This document shows positions 10,632 through 19,076 of a DNA stretch of 64,000 bases, one piece after another; position 1 is the first letter of the stretch; every line of letters starts with the position of its first letter. The stretch lies in assembly GCF_000013745.1 (NCBI RefSeq), contig NC_007925.1:3472001-3536000 (forward strand), in the 5' to 3' direction. Made by a program: the position numbers and the translations under genes. The notes under the pieces are model-generated. The model saw only the letters and a program-made list of their open reading frames with translations. It made no database searches and was not told where the DNA came from. This DNA comes from Rhodopseudomonas_A palustris_F (lineage in GTDB: Bacteria; Pseudomonadota; Alphaproteobacteria; Rhizobiales; Xanthobacteraceae).

Positions 10632-12119
10632 ATGAATTTAGTTAAGGGCCTTATGCTCGGCACTGCTGCGACGTTCGTCGCCACCGCCGGCGCGCAGGCG
10701 GCCGATCTTCCCCTGAAGGCCAAAGCGGTCGAATACGTCAAGGTTTGCTCGCTGTACGGCGCAGGCTTCTACTACATCCCCGGCACCGACACCTGCATCA
10801 AGCTCGGCGGCTATCTGCGCGCTGAAGTCGGCTTCAACACCGCCGGCGCGACCGAAACCCCGGCCTGGAGCGGCGCCGCCGGCCAGCAGAACCGCCTGCA
10901 GAACCAGGCCCAGTTCCGCGCCCGTCAGGACATCACCCTCGACACCCGCACCGCCACTGAATACGGCGTTGTCCGCACCTATTTCGACTCGGTGTTCACC
11001 TGGACCACCGGTTCCGACACGATCGCCGGCGGCAACCTCGGCGTCTACTTCGCGTTCGTGCAGTTCGCCGGCTTCACCTTCGGTAAGGCGGTTTCGGTGT
11101 TCTCGACGCCGTGGAACGGTTCGCCCGGCAACATCGGCTCCAACCTGCTCGGCGGCGACGATACTTCGACCGGCGTCAACCAGGTGTCCTACACTGCGGA
11201 ATTCGGCAACGGCGTTTCGGCGTCGCTCAGCGTCGAAGATCCCTATGCCTATCGTCAGGCCTATGGCGTTTCCAACGTGTTCAACGTGACTGGCCTTGGT
11301 ACCTCCGGCAGCACCGCAGCCAGCTGGCTGGCGGGCGCAGGTCCGGGCGGCAACTACACCGCCGGCACCCAGATCCCCGACATCGTCGGCCGCGTTCGCG
11401 TCGATCAGGCCTGGGGTCTGTTCCAGGTTTCGGCTGCCGCGCATCAGATCCGCGCCAGCTACTACAACTTCGCTGACGAAACCACGGGCCACCCGGGTGA
11501 CAAGTACGGCTACGCCGTGCTGGCCGCCTTGTCGCTGAAGAACCTGCCCACCGGCCCCGGCGACACCATCAACCTCGACGGTACCTATGCCGACGGCGCG
11601 ATCCGTTACGTGATGAGCGGCACCGGTGCCATCAACAGCATGTCGATGTACGGCGACACCAGCGTCCCCGGCGCGTACCAGAGCCTGGCGCTGGGCACCT
11701 CGCCCGACGGCGTGTTCACGACCGGCGGCGGCATCCAGACCACCAAGGCCTGGGGCATCCGTGGCGCCTTCAACCACAACTGGACCCCGAACTGGTCCAC
11801 CTCGGTGTTCGGCGCCTACACCTCGGTCGACTTCGGCGGCACCGGTGGTGCTCTGTACACCGCGGGTCTGCGCAGTGCGGTTGGCGGTACTTTCACCGGC
11901 ACTCCGAACTTCAAGATTGCCCAGATCGGCACCGTGACCCGCTGGACCCCGGTCAAGAACCTGACCTTCTCGGGCGAAGTGATGTACACCAAGCTCGACC
12001 AGGACTACAGCGGCCTGACCGGCTCGGTGAAGCCCACCGCGACCAAGCCGACTGGCATCTATGAGTTCAAGGACCAGGATACCTGGACCGGCGCTGTCCG
12101 CGTTCAGCGGAACTTCTGA
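10632..12119 (+). CDS. Major outer-membrane porin (alphaproteobacterial porin family)
   Basis: 495 aa. The signal peptide is cleaved after AQA at about residue 22, giving the mature start ADLPLKAKAVEYVKVC. The segment CSLYGAGFYYIPGTDTCIKLGGYLRAE is the hallmark of the rhizobial porin family (PF02530), and the protein ends in a C-terminal aromatic (VQRNF), the usual outer-membrane beta-barrel signal. Alternating amphipathic strands run throughout. It forms a trimeric diffusion channel for small hydrophilic solutes. Codon use is strongly biased, consistent with high expression. The start at 10632 is fixed by GGAGG 8 bases upstream; a longer frame from 10596 lacks one. Confidence 0.95.
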   Translation: MNLVKGLMLGTAATFVATAGAQAADLPLKAKAVEYVKVCSLYGAGFYYIPGTDTCIKLGGYLRAEVGFNTAGATETPAWSGAAGQQNRLQNQAQFRARQDITLDTRTATEYGVVRTYFDSVFTWTTGSDTIAGGNLGVYFAFVQFAGFTFGKAVSVFSTPWNGSPGNIGSNLLGGDDTSTGVNQVSYTAEFGNGVSASLSVEDPYAYRQAYGVSNVFNVTGLGTSGSTAASWLAGAGPGGNYTAGTQIPDIVGRVRVDQAWGLFQVSAAAHQIRASYYNFADETTGHPGDKYGYAVLAALSLKNLPTGPGDTINLDGTYADGAIRYVMSGTGAINSMSMYGDTSVPGAYQSLALGTSPDGVFTTGGGIQTTKAWGIRGAFNHNWTPNWSTSVFGAYTSVDFGGTGGALYTAGLRSAVGGTFTGTPNFKIAQIGTVTRWTPVKNLTFSGEVMYTKLDQDYSGLTGSVKPTATKPTGIYEFKDQDTWTGAVRVQRNF

Positions 12120-12169
12120 TAAACGACCACGAAAGGAGACTTTTCTCTCTTTTGTAAACTTCCAAGGAA

Positions 12170-12198
12170 CCTCCGGCGATGCCCCGCCGGAGGTTTTT
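12170..12198 (+). terminator. Rho-independent terminator of the porin gene
   Basis: Nine-base stem CCTCCGGCG / CGCCGGAGG (12170-12178 with 12185-12193) followed by TTTTT, 50 bases after the porin stop. Confidence 0.93.
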
Positions 12199-12276
12199 CT
12201 TTGTCCGAATCGGCTCAGCGAATCGAATCAGCCTGAGATCGCAAACCGCGGCTTCCGAGCCGGACGCGGTGCGCCA

Positions 12277-12699
12277 TCAGCAGCCTTTGCAGATGCTCTT
12301 GACCTTACGGTCGACCGCGCGGTCCTCGGCATCGACCGCGGCATTGCCGGTGGTCGGCGGCCCCTCAATGGCCGAGCCGCTCGAGCCGGCCCCGGTCGCA
12401 GCCGTTCCACGCGGCGCCTTGTTCGCCCCGCCGCCATCTCTCCCGCCGGAGCCGCTGCCTGCCCCGGACGAATTCGCCGTCCCCAGCGCGTTGGTCCCTG
12501 GATCGGACGGCTGCGCAGCGCCGAGACCGCTGTTTCCGCCAACGCCGCCCGCGCCGCCGGCGGCTGCCCCCGTTGCGCCGCCAGATCCGCCACCCGCTCC
12601 GCCGCCGGAGCCGCCGCCGCCGGAGCCTTGTGCAAACGCTGCGGTCGCCAGCAGGATGCCCGCGAGGGCGACAAAGATCGTCGGTGAATGGCTGCGCAT
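12277..12699 (-). CDS. Exported glycine-rich small protein
   Basis: 140 aa with a clear signal peptide (MRSHSPTIFVALAGILLATAAFAQ). The mature protein is more than one third glycine (GGGGSGGGAGGGSGG-type runs) with Ser/Ala, and ends in a charged, conserved-looking tail AVDAEDRAVDRKVKSICKGC with two cysteines. I recognise no functional family. Low complexity makes overlapping frames long on both strands, but only this frame combines a start, a signal peptide and a plausible C-terminus. Confidence 0.65.
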   Translation of the reverse strand: MRSHSPTIFVALAGILLATAAFAQGSGGGGSGGGAGGGSGGATGAAAGGAGGVGGNSGLGAAQPSDPGTNALGTANSSGAGSGSGGRDGGGANKAPRGTAATGAGSSGSAIEGPPTTGNAAVDAEDRAVDRKVKSICKGC

Positions 12700-12811
12700 A
12701 CGGGGCTCCTTTTCCGATCAACCGAAGCCGGCCGCGCTGGTTCCGTCGGCTCCCCGATTCGGCGCCGGAACCAATCCCCGATGGTCGGCTTAGTCTGAGC
12801 CGGCGCGCCGG

Positions 12812-12884
12812 CAGGTCTTGGCGGGCAGGTCTTGGCGGGCAGGTCTTGGCGGGCAGGTCTTGGCGGGCAGGTCTTCTTGGCGGG
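12812..12884. repeat. 14-bp tandem repeat, five copies
   Basis: CAGGTCTTGGCGGG is repeated four times exactly (12812-12867), then once more with a 3-base insertion (12868-12884). The array ends immediately before the ATG at 12885, and the reading frame of the following gene is open through it. Its GGCGGG is the only purine-rich element before that start, so copy-number changes could alter translation. Confidence 0.85.
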
Positions 12885-13115
12885 ATGGTGCGCTTGCGCA
12901 AGCTGATCGGGTTCGACGACGACACCCTCGACAAGCTGACCCAACTCGGCCGCGATCGCATGGCCACGTTGCAGGAGCTCGCCGACGAAGCGTTCGCCGA
13001 CCTCTTGAAGAAACACGGCATCCCGATCGACCTGAAGGATGCGCTGCGCCGCAGCGCAGGCGCGTCGAGCAAATCCTCCGGCACCAAGCGAATCACCAAG
13101 GGAGCCAAAGCATGA
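12885..13115 (+). CDS. Small conserved hypothetical protein
   Basis: 76 aa, basic and helical: MVRLRKLIGFDDDTLDKLTQ, then MATLQELADEAFADLLKKHG. The phrase resembles ribbon-helix-helix or antitoxin-like small proteins of this bacterial group, but I cannot assign a family. Its stop overlaps the next gene in an ATGA (13112-13115), so the two are translationally coupled. The start directly abuts the 14-bp tandem array; a longer in-frame start inside the repeats is possible. Confidence 0.6.
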   Translation: MVRLRKLIGFDDDTLDKLTQLGRDRMATLQELADEAFADLLKKHGIPIDLKDALRRSAGASSKSSGTKRITKGAKA

Positions 13116-13273
13116 CACCCGACCCGTTCGAAGAGGGCCAGCGCGCCGCGCGAATGAGCATTCCGGCGGAAGCCAATCCGTACCGCGAGGGCAGCGACGA
13201 GAATTCACTGTGGGCCGCGGGCCACGAGCGCGTCGCCTCGGAGATCGAGGCCGGCGAGGCCGAGGGGACCTAG
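13112..13273 (+). CDS. RMF/CrpP-like small protein
   Basis: 53 aa. The pattern EEGQRAARMSIPAEANPYREGSDE followed by LWAAGHERV matches the G-x-x-A-x6-NPY-x(n)-W-x-x-G arrangement shared by ribosome modulation factor and the CrpP family. RMF dimerises ribosomes in stationary phase; CrpP proteins were described as fluoroquinolone-modifying, a claim that is disputed. Which activity applies here is unknown. It is coupled by ATGA to the upstream gene. The assignment rests on motif spacing alone, since the protein is too short for more. Confidence 0.6.
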   Translation: MTPDPFEEGQRAARMSIPAEANPYREGSDENSLWAAGHERVASEIEAGEAEGT

Positions 13274-13314
13274 AGCGTTTTCGGTTAAGATCGAATCATC
13301 CAACCAAAATCGGC

Positions 13315-13426
13315 GTCATTCCGGATTGCGCGTTCGAACAACGCGCAAGCCCGGAATCCCTACTCGCTGCGGTGATGATGGATGCCGGGCTCACTCGCAG
13401 CGAAGCTGCTCGTGCCCCGGAACGAC
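13315..13426. repeat. REP-like palindrome, copy A
   Basis: Starts GTCATTCCGGATTGCG and ends GTGCCCCGGAACGAC, with the internal inverted pair CCCGGAATCC / GGATGCCGGG. This is the same family as the elements at 23424, 31387, 36787, 46149, 49410 and 58916, but with a degenerate centre. It fills most of the 314-base gap 13274-13587; I see nothing else there. Confidence 0.8.
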
Positions 13427-13587
13427 GGCCATGGGACCCTTGAACCGCATCAATCCTAGCCGAAAATGCCTCTCGCAGCGCGATTCCGCGCCGCCGCTCA
13501 GCGGCGCACGCTCAAGTAGAACAAAGTGTTCGCCGATCGCGCCCGGTCAGCGCGAAGTATAGATCGCCGGCAGCCGACCGGACTTTG

Positions 13588-14118
13588 TCAGCCGATTCGG
13601 GTCAGGCCGGCGTTGTAGCGCGCGCCGTTGCGCACATAGAAACCGGCCCCCGCGGTCATCGCGGCGACCTGCGCCGGCTCCAGCGTGCGGATCACTTTCG
13701 CCGGCGAGCCGATGATCAGCGAGCGCTCCGGAAACTGCTTGCCCTCGGTGATCACCGCGCCGGCGCCGACGACGCAGCCGCGCGCGATGCGGGCGCCGTT
13801 CATCACGATCGCCCCCATGCCGATCAAGACGTCGTCCTCCACCGTGCAGCCGTGCAGAATCACATTGTGGCCGATGGTGCAGTTGCGCCCGACGCTCAGC
13901 GGAAAGCCGGGATCGGTGTGGCAGGTGGCGTTGTCCTGGACATTGGAGCCGGCGCCGATCTCGATCCACTCGTTGTCGCCGCGCAGCACCGCGCCGAACC
14001 ATATGCTGACCGAGGCCCCCAAGCGGACCTTGCCGATCACCGCCGCGCTGTCGGCGATGAAATGGCTGGCGTCGGCGGCCAGTTCCGGGCCCTGCCCGTC
14101 GAGTTGATAGATGGCCAT
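13588..14118 (-). CDS. Gamma-class carbonic anhydrase family protein
   Basis: 176 aa left-handed beta-helix built of hexapeptide repeats. The three metal-ligand histidines of the gamma-CA family are present in CHTDPG and IGHNVILHGC, along with RGDNEWIEIG and the QDNATCHTD region. Members are either active Zn/Fe carbonic anhydrases or structural homologues (YrdA/PaaY-like). In the absence of an acidic loop it most resembles the short YrdA/CamH-like group. Cytosolic; ATG at 14118. No operon partner other than the small membrane gene behind it on the same strand. Confidence 0.9.
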   Translation of the reverse strand: MAIYQLDGQGPELAADASHFIADSAAVIGKVRLGASVSIWFGAVLRGDNEWIEIGAGSNVQDNATCHTDPGFPLSVGRNCTIGHNVILHGCTVEDDVLIGMGAIVMNGARIARGCVVGAGAVITEGKQFPERSLIIGSPAKVIRTLEPAQVAAMTAGAGFYVRNGARYNAGLTRIG

Positions 14119-14194
14119 GATGGGTTCCTGGACTGCAATGCGCGGTATTGGCTACACGACTTCGATCCCGGATTCAAAGCCGCCGCGCTGCCGC

Positions 14195-14524
14195 TCAAGC
14201 CAGAACGCCGAGGGCTTTCAGGGTCATCATCAGCACCGTGCCCGACATCATGCTCCAGAACCCGGCGAGCACCGTCGCCATCATCACGAATTGGGCGCGG
14301 CGGCGCTGCGATTGCCGATCACGCAGGGTGTTGCGCATGATGATGAAAGGCGCCGCGAATACCAGGAACGGCACTGCGGCGAAGGTCTGCGGCGCCGCGC
14401 CGCGCTGCAGCAGGCCGAATCCGGCCTGGCGCCGCGCCAACGCCTGGTAGCCGCTGGTCAACGCCCCGGCCAGCGCGAACCCGACCAACAGCGAGAACAG
14501 GTTGTTCCAGACTTCCGGCGACAT
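14195..14524 (-). CDS. Small integral membrane protein
   Basis: 109 aa with three hydrophobic segments (about 8-28, 45-65 and 82-105). It starts MSPEVWNNLFSLLVGFALAG. I regard it as a conserved hypothetical of this bacterial group with no known role. The start at 14524 is preceded by GGGAGGG at a 7-base spacing, which decides against the longer frame beginning at 14590. It lies directly upstream of the carbonic anhydrase gene on the same strand (76-base gap), so the two may be co-transcribed. Confidence 0.75.
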   Translation of the reverse strand: MSPEVWNNLFSLLVGFALAGALTSGYQALARRQAGFGLLQRGAAPQTFAAVPFLVFAAPFIIMRNTLRDRQSQRRRAQFVMMATVLAGFWSMMSGTVLMMTLKALGVLA

Positions 14525-14732
14525 CGCCTTGCCCTCCCACACGACTACGTTCGCGGTGATCGCAGAAAGCCGCTGCGGCCGCCACCGCATCCTTAAGAAA
14601 GGGTTAACATCGCCGGCACCCCGCGACGCCGTCGGAGCCTTTGGTTGCTGCGCAAAAACCTACGGAAGTGGTTCTGCGCGTGGCATATTCACCGCTGATT
14701 CGCGCTCTCCCACCCTCCAGTGACGTATTGCA

Positions 14733-15446
14733 ATGGCCCTGCTTTCATCGGCTGAAAAGGCATCGCCGCGCCGGCGCAAAGCCCGCGGCGGTCACCCGGG
14801 GCCGATCCTGGCGGCGGGCCTGATCGTGATCGCCGCCGTCACCGTGGTGGCCTATCTGCTGTGGCCGACCTGGCACGTCGAACCGACCGGCGATCCCGAT
14901 CGCATCCCGATCGAGGTCGGCGCAACCTTGTTCAACGTTCCGACCCGCGCATTTCGTATCAAGGTGCAGAAGCACTCCGGACCACAGGAACGCGTCGACC
15001 TCAATTTCAGCTATCCGTCGCTCAATGCGCCGGACAAGCCCAAGCACGTCAGCGTCGACGTCGCCGGCGAGATCGCGCAGCCGATCGACCGGATCTTCCT
15101 GTCAATCACGGCGCATCACGATGCGATGTCGCCGGAGACCCGGCTGCGCACGATCTTCCCGCGCTATCTCGCCGCCGCCCCATCCCCCGGCCCGGACGAC
15201 GTCACCGTCCGCGCGTTCCGCGATGGGTCACCCTATAGCAACGAAGACCTGGTCGTGGGCCGCAACCCGGACTTCGCCGCGCGCTGCACGCGCGACGGCA
15301 AGACCCCCGGCATGTGCCTCACCGAACGGCGGATCGACGGCGCTGATCTGACGTTTCGTTTTCCGCGGCAATGGCTGGCGCAATGGCGCAACGTGGCCGG
15401 TGCGGTCGATCAGCTGAGTGCGAGTCTCCCGAGCCTGCGCCGCTGA
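14733..15446 (+). CDS. Membrane-anchored hypothetical protein
   Basis: 237 aa. A basic N-terminus (ASPRRRKARG) is followed by one transmembrane helix (about residues 25-46, ILAAGLIVIAAVTVVAYLLW), then a soluble, probably periplasmic domain of about 190 residues containing two cysteines (FAARCTRDGKTPGMCLTER) that could form a disulphide. No catalytic motif is visible and I do not recognise the family. It has a typical ATG start but a weak ribosome-binding site. It is convergent with the DUF3126 gene. Confidence 0.75.
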   Translation: MALLSSAEKASPRRRKARGGHPGPILAAGLIVIAAVTVVAYLLWPTWHVEPTGDPDRIPIEVGATLFNVPTRAFRIKVQKHSGPQERVDLNFSYPSLNAPDKPKHVSVDVAGEIAQPIDRIFLSITAHHDAMSPETRLRTIFPRYLAAAPSPGPDDVTVRAFRDGSPYSNEDLVVGRNPDFAARCTRDGKTPGMCLTERRIDGADLTFRFPRQWLAQWRNVAGAVDQLSASLPSLRR

Positions 15447-15488
15447 GTAACGCCGCCGGGTGCCGAAGCCAAGCCGCAAGCCGCGGCC

Positions 15489-15719
15489 TCAGCCGACGTC
15501 GACCAGATCGTCTTCGAGAATCGCCATCTGGAACTGAAACGAGCGGTCCTCGTCTTCGTCGTCGACGAACAACACGCCGATGAATTCCTCGCCGATATAG
15601 ACCTCGGCCGAGTCGTCCTTCTTCGGCCGCGGCACCACCCGGATCTTCTGGTTGCCGAACAGGCGCTTGAGATAGGCGTCGAGTTTCCTGACTTCCTGAA
15701 CGTCCACGGATGTCTCCAA
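15489..15719 (-). CDS. DUF3126 family protein
   Basis: 76 aa, acidic. The core LDAYLKRLFGNQKIRVVPRPKKDDSAEVYIGEEFIGVLF with the tail FQFQMAILEDDL is the alphaproteobacterial DUF3126 signature. It lies 87 bases downstream of cysE on the same strand, an arrangement I recall as common in alphaproteobacteria, which suggests a link with cysteine synthesis. Function is unknown. Confidence 0.88.
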   Translation of the reverse strand: METSVDVQEVRKLDAYLKRLFGNQKIRVVPRPKKDDSAEVYIGEEFIGVLFVDDEDEDRSFQFQMAILEDDLVDVG

Positions 15720-15806
15720 TGCGATTGAATGTTGGCGATGCTTTAGTGCGGGATCTGCCGCGCCGCTAGCCGTTTATGCCGGGCGCGCTCACAAAGGTTT
15801 GGACAA

Positions 15807-16634
15807 TCACAGCCCGATCGCGTTCAGCATCTGGTTCATGGTGCGCGACGGCTCGGCGCAGCCGGCCTCGCCGACCACCTTGGCCGGCACCCCGGCCACC
15901 GTGACGTTGTGCGGCACCGCCTTCACCACCACCGAACCCGCGGCGATGCGCGCGCAATGGCCGACCTCGATATTGCCGAGAATCTTGGCGCCGGCGCCGA
16001 TCAGCACGCCGTGGCGGATTTTGGGATGGCGGTCCTCGTGCTCCTTGCCGGTGCCGCCCAGCGTCACGCCGTGCAGGATCGAGACGTCGTCTTCGATCAC
16101 CGCGGTCTCGCCGACCACAAGCCCGGTGGCGTGATCGAGGAAGATGCCGCGGCCGATCTTGGCGGCCGGGTTGATGTCGGTCTGAAACACCGCCGAGGAC
16201 CGGCTCTGTAAGTAGAACGCGAAGTCCTTGCGGCCCTTATGATACAGCCAATGCGCCAGCCGGTGGGTCTGCAGCGCGTGAAACCCCTTGAAGTACAACA
16301 ACGGATCGATGAACCGCGCGGTGGCCGGATCGCGATCGAACACCGCCACCATGTCGGCGCGAAACGCATTGCCGATATCGGGAGCGTCGCGCAGCGCCTC
16401 CTCGAAGGTCTGCCGGATCAGGTCGCCGGACAGCGCCGCATGATCGAGCCGCTCCGACACCCGATGCACCACCGCCTCTTCCAGCCGATCGTGATGCAGC
16501 ACCGTGGCGTAGATGAACGAGGCGAGTTCGGGCTCGCGGCGAACGATGTCCTCGGCCTCGACGCGCACACGGTCCCAGACCGGATCGAGCGCGGTCAGCC
16601 TGGGGGTCTGCGGATTGACCTGATGCATCGACAT
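15807..16634 (-). CDS. cysE: Serine O-acetyltransferase
   Basis: 275 aa, acetyl-CoA:L-serine O-acetyltransferase, first committed step of cysteine synthesis. The N-terminal helical SATase domain (about 20-130, with FKGFHALQTHRLAHWLYH) precedes the left-handed beta-helix (about 145-260). Catalytic His and Asp fall in FLDHATGLVVGETAVIEDDVSILHGVTLGG, which is near-invariant in CysE. A C-terminal tail of about 15 residues follows, but without the terminal Ile-containing peptide of classic CysK-binding enzymes, so complex formation is uncertain. It ends in MLNAIGL. DUF3126 follows it. Confidence 0.95.
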   Translation of the reverse strand: MSMHQVNPQTPRLTALDPVWDRVRVEAEDIVRREPELASFIYATVLHHDRLEEAVVHRVSERLDHAALSGDLIRQTFEEALRDAPDIGNAFRADMVAVFDRDPATARFIDPLLYFKGFHALQTHRLAHWLYHKGRKDFAFYLQSRSSAVFQTDINPAAKIGRGIFLDHATGLVVGETAVIEDDVSILHGVTLGGTGKEHEDRHPKIRHGVLIGAGAKILGNIEVGHCARIAAGSVVVKAVPHNVTVAGVPAKVVGEAGCAEPSRTMNQMLNAIGL

Positions 16635-16886
16635 GCGGATCTCGCGATTTCAAGGTTACGTTGCGATTATAGCACGGGCGCCGTGCTGCTGTCCTGCCGC
16701 CGCGAGTTGCTCGCCGGGGCCGGTTAACTTTGCCTAACCAACTGATACGGAACGCTTTATCTGTAAACTATAGCGCTCCGCCGAAGCACCGAAGCAACAG
16801 GTGGCGCGAAATCCGGATAAATCAAGCTGCAGGTTACAACCGTTCTGAGGTTGTCACGCCCGCGGAAATCGGGGAAGTCCGGTCGC

Positions 16887-18284
16887 ATGTCAGATGACGT
16901 CAGCACACCGATCCCGCGCGTCCGCCGCGTCGAATTTGCCTCGGCCTGGATCGTTGCCTTGGTGGTGCCGCTGCTGCTGCTGATGCCGGCATTCTGGAAC
17001 GCCTATCCGCTGTTGCAATACGACACCGGCGGCTATCTCGCCCGCTGGTATGAGGGGTACCTGGTCCCCAGCCGGTCGACCGTGTTCGGGCTTTATCTGC
17101 ATTTCGGCGAGTCGTCGTATTTCTGGATCAATCTCGGCGTCCAGGCGCTGGCGACGCTATGGATTCTGCAACTGACGCTGCGGCTATTCGGCATCCGCAC
17201 GCCGCTGCGGATCGTGGCGGTCTGCCTGGCGCTGATTCTGACCACGGCGTTGCCGTGGCTGACCAGCATGCTGCTGACCGACATTTTCGCCGGCCTTGCG
17301 GTGCTGTCGCTGTTCATCGTGGTCGTGCAGGGCGACAACATCTCGCGGCTCGAGCGCGGCCTGTTGATGCTGTTCACGGCGTTCGCCGCAGCCACCCACA
17401 GCGCCACGCTCGGCGTGTTGTTGGGGCTGTGCTGCGCGGCTTTGCTGGCGCGGCCGCTGCTCGGTCGGCGTATTCCGCTGGGCGGATTAGTTCGCGGATT
17501 GACGGCGCTGGCGGCCAGCGTCGCGATGCTGCTCGCCGCCAACTTCGCGCTGTCCGGCCAATTGGCCTGGACGCCCGGCGGCGTCGGCGTCGCGTTCGGC
17601 CGCATGCTGCAGGACGGCATCGTCGCCCGCTATCTCAACGATCACTGTGCCACACAGGCGCTGAAGCTGTGTCCCTATCGCGCCGCGTTGCCGGCCACCG
17701 CGGATGATTTTCTGTGGGGCCAAAGCATGTTCAACACGCTGGGCCGGTTTCAGGGCATGGACGACGAGATGGGCTTTATCGCGCTGCATGCGCTGGCCGA
17801 CTATCCGGCCTGGCAGGCGGAGGCGGCGCTCGCCGCGACCGCGCAGCAACTCACCCACGTCGCCACCGGCGAAGGCACCAACGGCTGGATCCCGCACACT
17901 TACGGCATCATCGAGCGCTATCTGCCGGGTCAGGTCGCGGCGATGCGCGCGGCGCGGCAGCAACATTGGGACATCGACTTTCCCGCCATCAATCGCGTTC
18001 ACGTGCCGGTGGCGCTGGGCTCGATGCTGCTATTGACCGTGATCCTCGGCAACGCGCTGTGGCGCCGCAACCTCGACGACCTGTCGCTGCTGTCGGCGAC
18101 GGTGTGTCTGGCGCTGATCGGCAACGCGGCGATCTGCGGCGTGATCTCCGGCCCGCACGACCGCTACGGCGCGCGCATGGTGTGGCTGGCCAGCTTCGTG
18201 GTGCTAATCGCCGCCAACCGCTGGTTCGACCACGACAGCCCTCACGGCCGCCGCGACAGGAAGTCCAGCACGCCGTCCTTGTAG
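16887..18284 (+). CDS. Polytopic membrane protein, unknown
   Basis: 465 aa with about ten hydrophobic segments. The first loop reads WNAYPLLQYDTGGYLARWYEGYLVPSR and a later one MLLTDIFAGL, features seen in large lipid-linked-sugar glycosyltransferase-like membrane proteins (GT-C/DUF2029-like), where an Asp in the first loop is catalytic. That similarity is only suggestive. ATG at 16887 has GGGGAAG upstream. Its 3' end runs 43 bases into the convergent hydrolase gene. Confidence 0.75.
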   Translation: MSDDVSTPIPRVRRVEFASAWIVALVVPLLLLMPAFWNAYPLLQYDTGGYLARWYEGYLVPSRSTVFGLYLHFGESSYFWINLGVQALATLWILQLTLRLFGIRTPLRIVAVCLALILTTALPWLTSMLLTDIFAGLAVLSLFIVVVQGDNISRLERGLLMLFTAFAAATHSATLGVLLGLCCAALLARPLLGRRIPLGGLVRGLTALAASVAMLLAANFALSGQLAWTPGGVGVAFGRMLQDGIVARYLNDHCATQALKLCPYRAALPATADDFLWGQSMFNTLGRFQGMDDEMGFIALHALADYPAWQAEAALAATAQQLTHVATGEGTNGWIPHTYGIIERYLPGQVAAMRAARQQHWDIDFPAINRVHVPVALGSMLLLTVILGNALWRRNLDDLSLLSATVCLALIGNAAICGVISGPHDRYGARMVWLASFVVLIAANRWFDHDSPHGRRDRKSSTPSL

Positions 18285-18994
18285 ACGCGGTCGCCGACCG
18301 CGCGCATGTGGTCGCGCCGGGGAATGTCCAGCACCTCGGAGCCCGCAATAATCTCTTGCAGCGCCCGCGCCGAACCGGCGATGTCGTCGGTGGTACCGAC
18401 CGCGATCAGCACCGGCACCGCGATGCCGCCCGCCTCTTCCACCGACATCAGCCGACGCGAGCCGCGCAAGCAGGCGGCCAGCGCCGCGCGATCGGACCGG
18501 GTCTGCTCGGCGAACGCGCGAAAGGTGCGCCCGACCGGATCGGTGACGTCGTCGAGCGACGGCGCCTGCAACGCCGCGACGACGTTTTCGCCGGGCCCAC
18601 CGCCTTGCACCAACCCGATGCCGAGCCCGCCGAAGATCGCCGAGCGCACCCGCTCCGGCTGACTGCGCGCCAGATAGGCGGTGATCCGCGCGCCCATCGA
18701 ATAACCCATCACGTCGGCGCGGGCGAACTGCAGATGATCCATCAGCGCCCGCAGATCGCCGGCCATGGTGCCGATATGATAGTCCTCCGGATCGTACAGC
18801 TTGCTGGACTCGCCGTGCCCGCGATTGTCGAAGGCGACGACGCGGCGGCCGCTTTTCTGCAATTCCGACACCCAACTCGGATACGCCCAGTTGACGTTCT
18901 TGTTCGACGCAAAGCCGTGAACCAGAATGATCGGATCGCCCTCGCCTTCATCCAGATAGGCAATTTCAACACGGCCGTTGTGAAAGCTCGGCAT
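18242..18994 (-). CDS. Alpha/beta fold hydrolase
   Basis: 250 aa with the complete catalytic triad: oxyanion HGFASNK, nucleophile Ser in MGYSMGAR (about residue 96), Asp in VGTTDDIAG and His in RRDHMRAV. It is of the esterase/3-oxoadipate-enol-lactonase-like group and cytosolic. Substrate is unknown. It overlaps the 3' end of the convergent membrane protein gene by 43 bases. Confidence 0.9.
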   Translation of the reverse strand: MPSFHNGRVEIAYLDEGEGDPIILVHGFASNKNVNWAYPSWVSELQKSGRRVVAFDNRGHGESSKLYDPEDYHIGTMAGDLRALMDHLQFARADVMGYSMGARITAYLARSQPERVRSAIFGGLGIGLVQGGGPGENVVAALQAPSLDDVTDPVGRTFRAFAEQTRSDRAALAACLRGSRRLMSVEEAGGIAVPVLIAVGTTDDIAGSARALQEIIAGSEVLDIPRRDHMRAVGDRVYKDGVLDFLSRRP

Positions 18995-19076
18995 CGATCT
19001 GTCCGTCGGTGAGGAGATGGCAAGGAGGAGACGAGGCTGGGAGAGCGACCAGGATCGTGGGGTGAGGAACGAGGTT

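Noticed and set aside
10638..11777. 379-codon minus-strand frame across the porin
   Set aside because: The opposite frame is an unmistakable porin with signal peptide and terminator.
12228..13208. 326-codon minus-strand frame over the glycine-rich and small genes
   Set aside because: Crosses a tandem repeat and several better-supported genes; no domain or signal; composition artefact.
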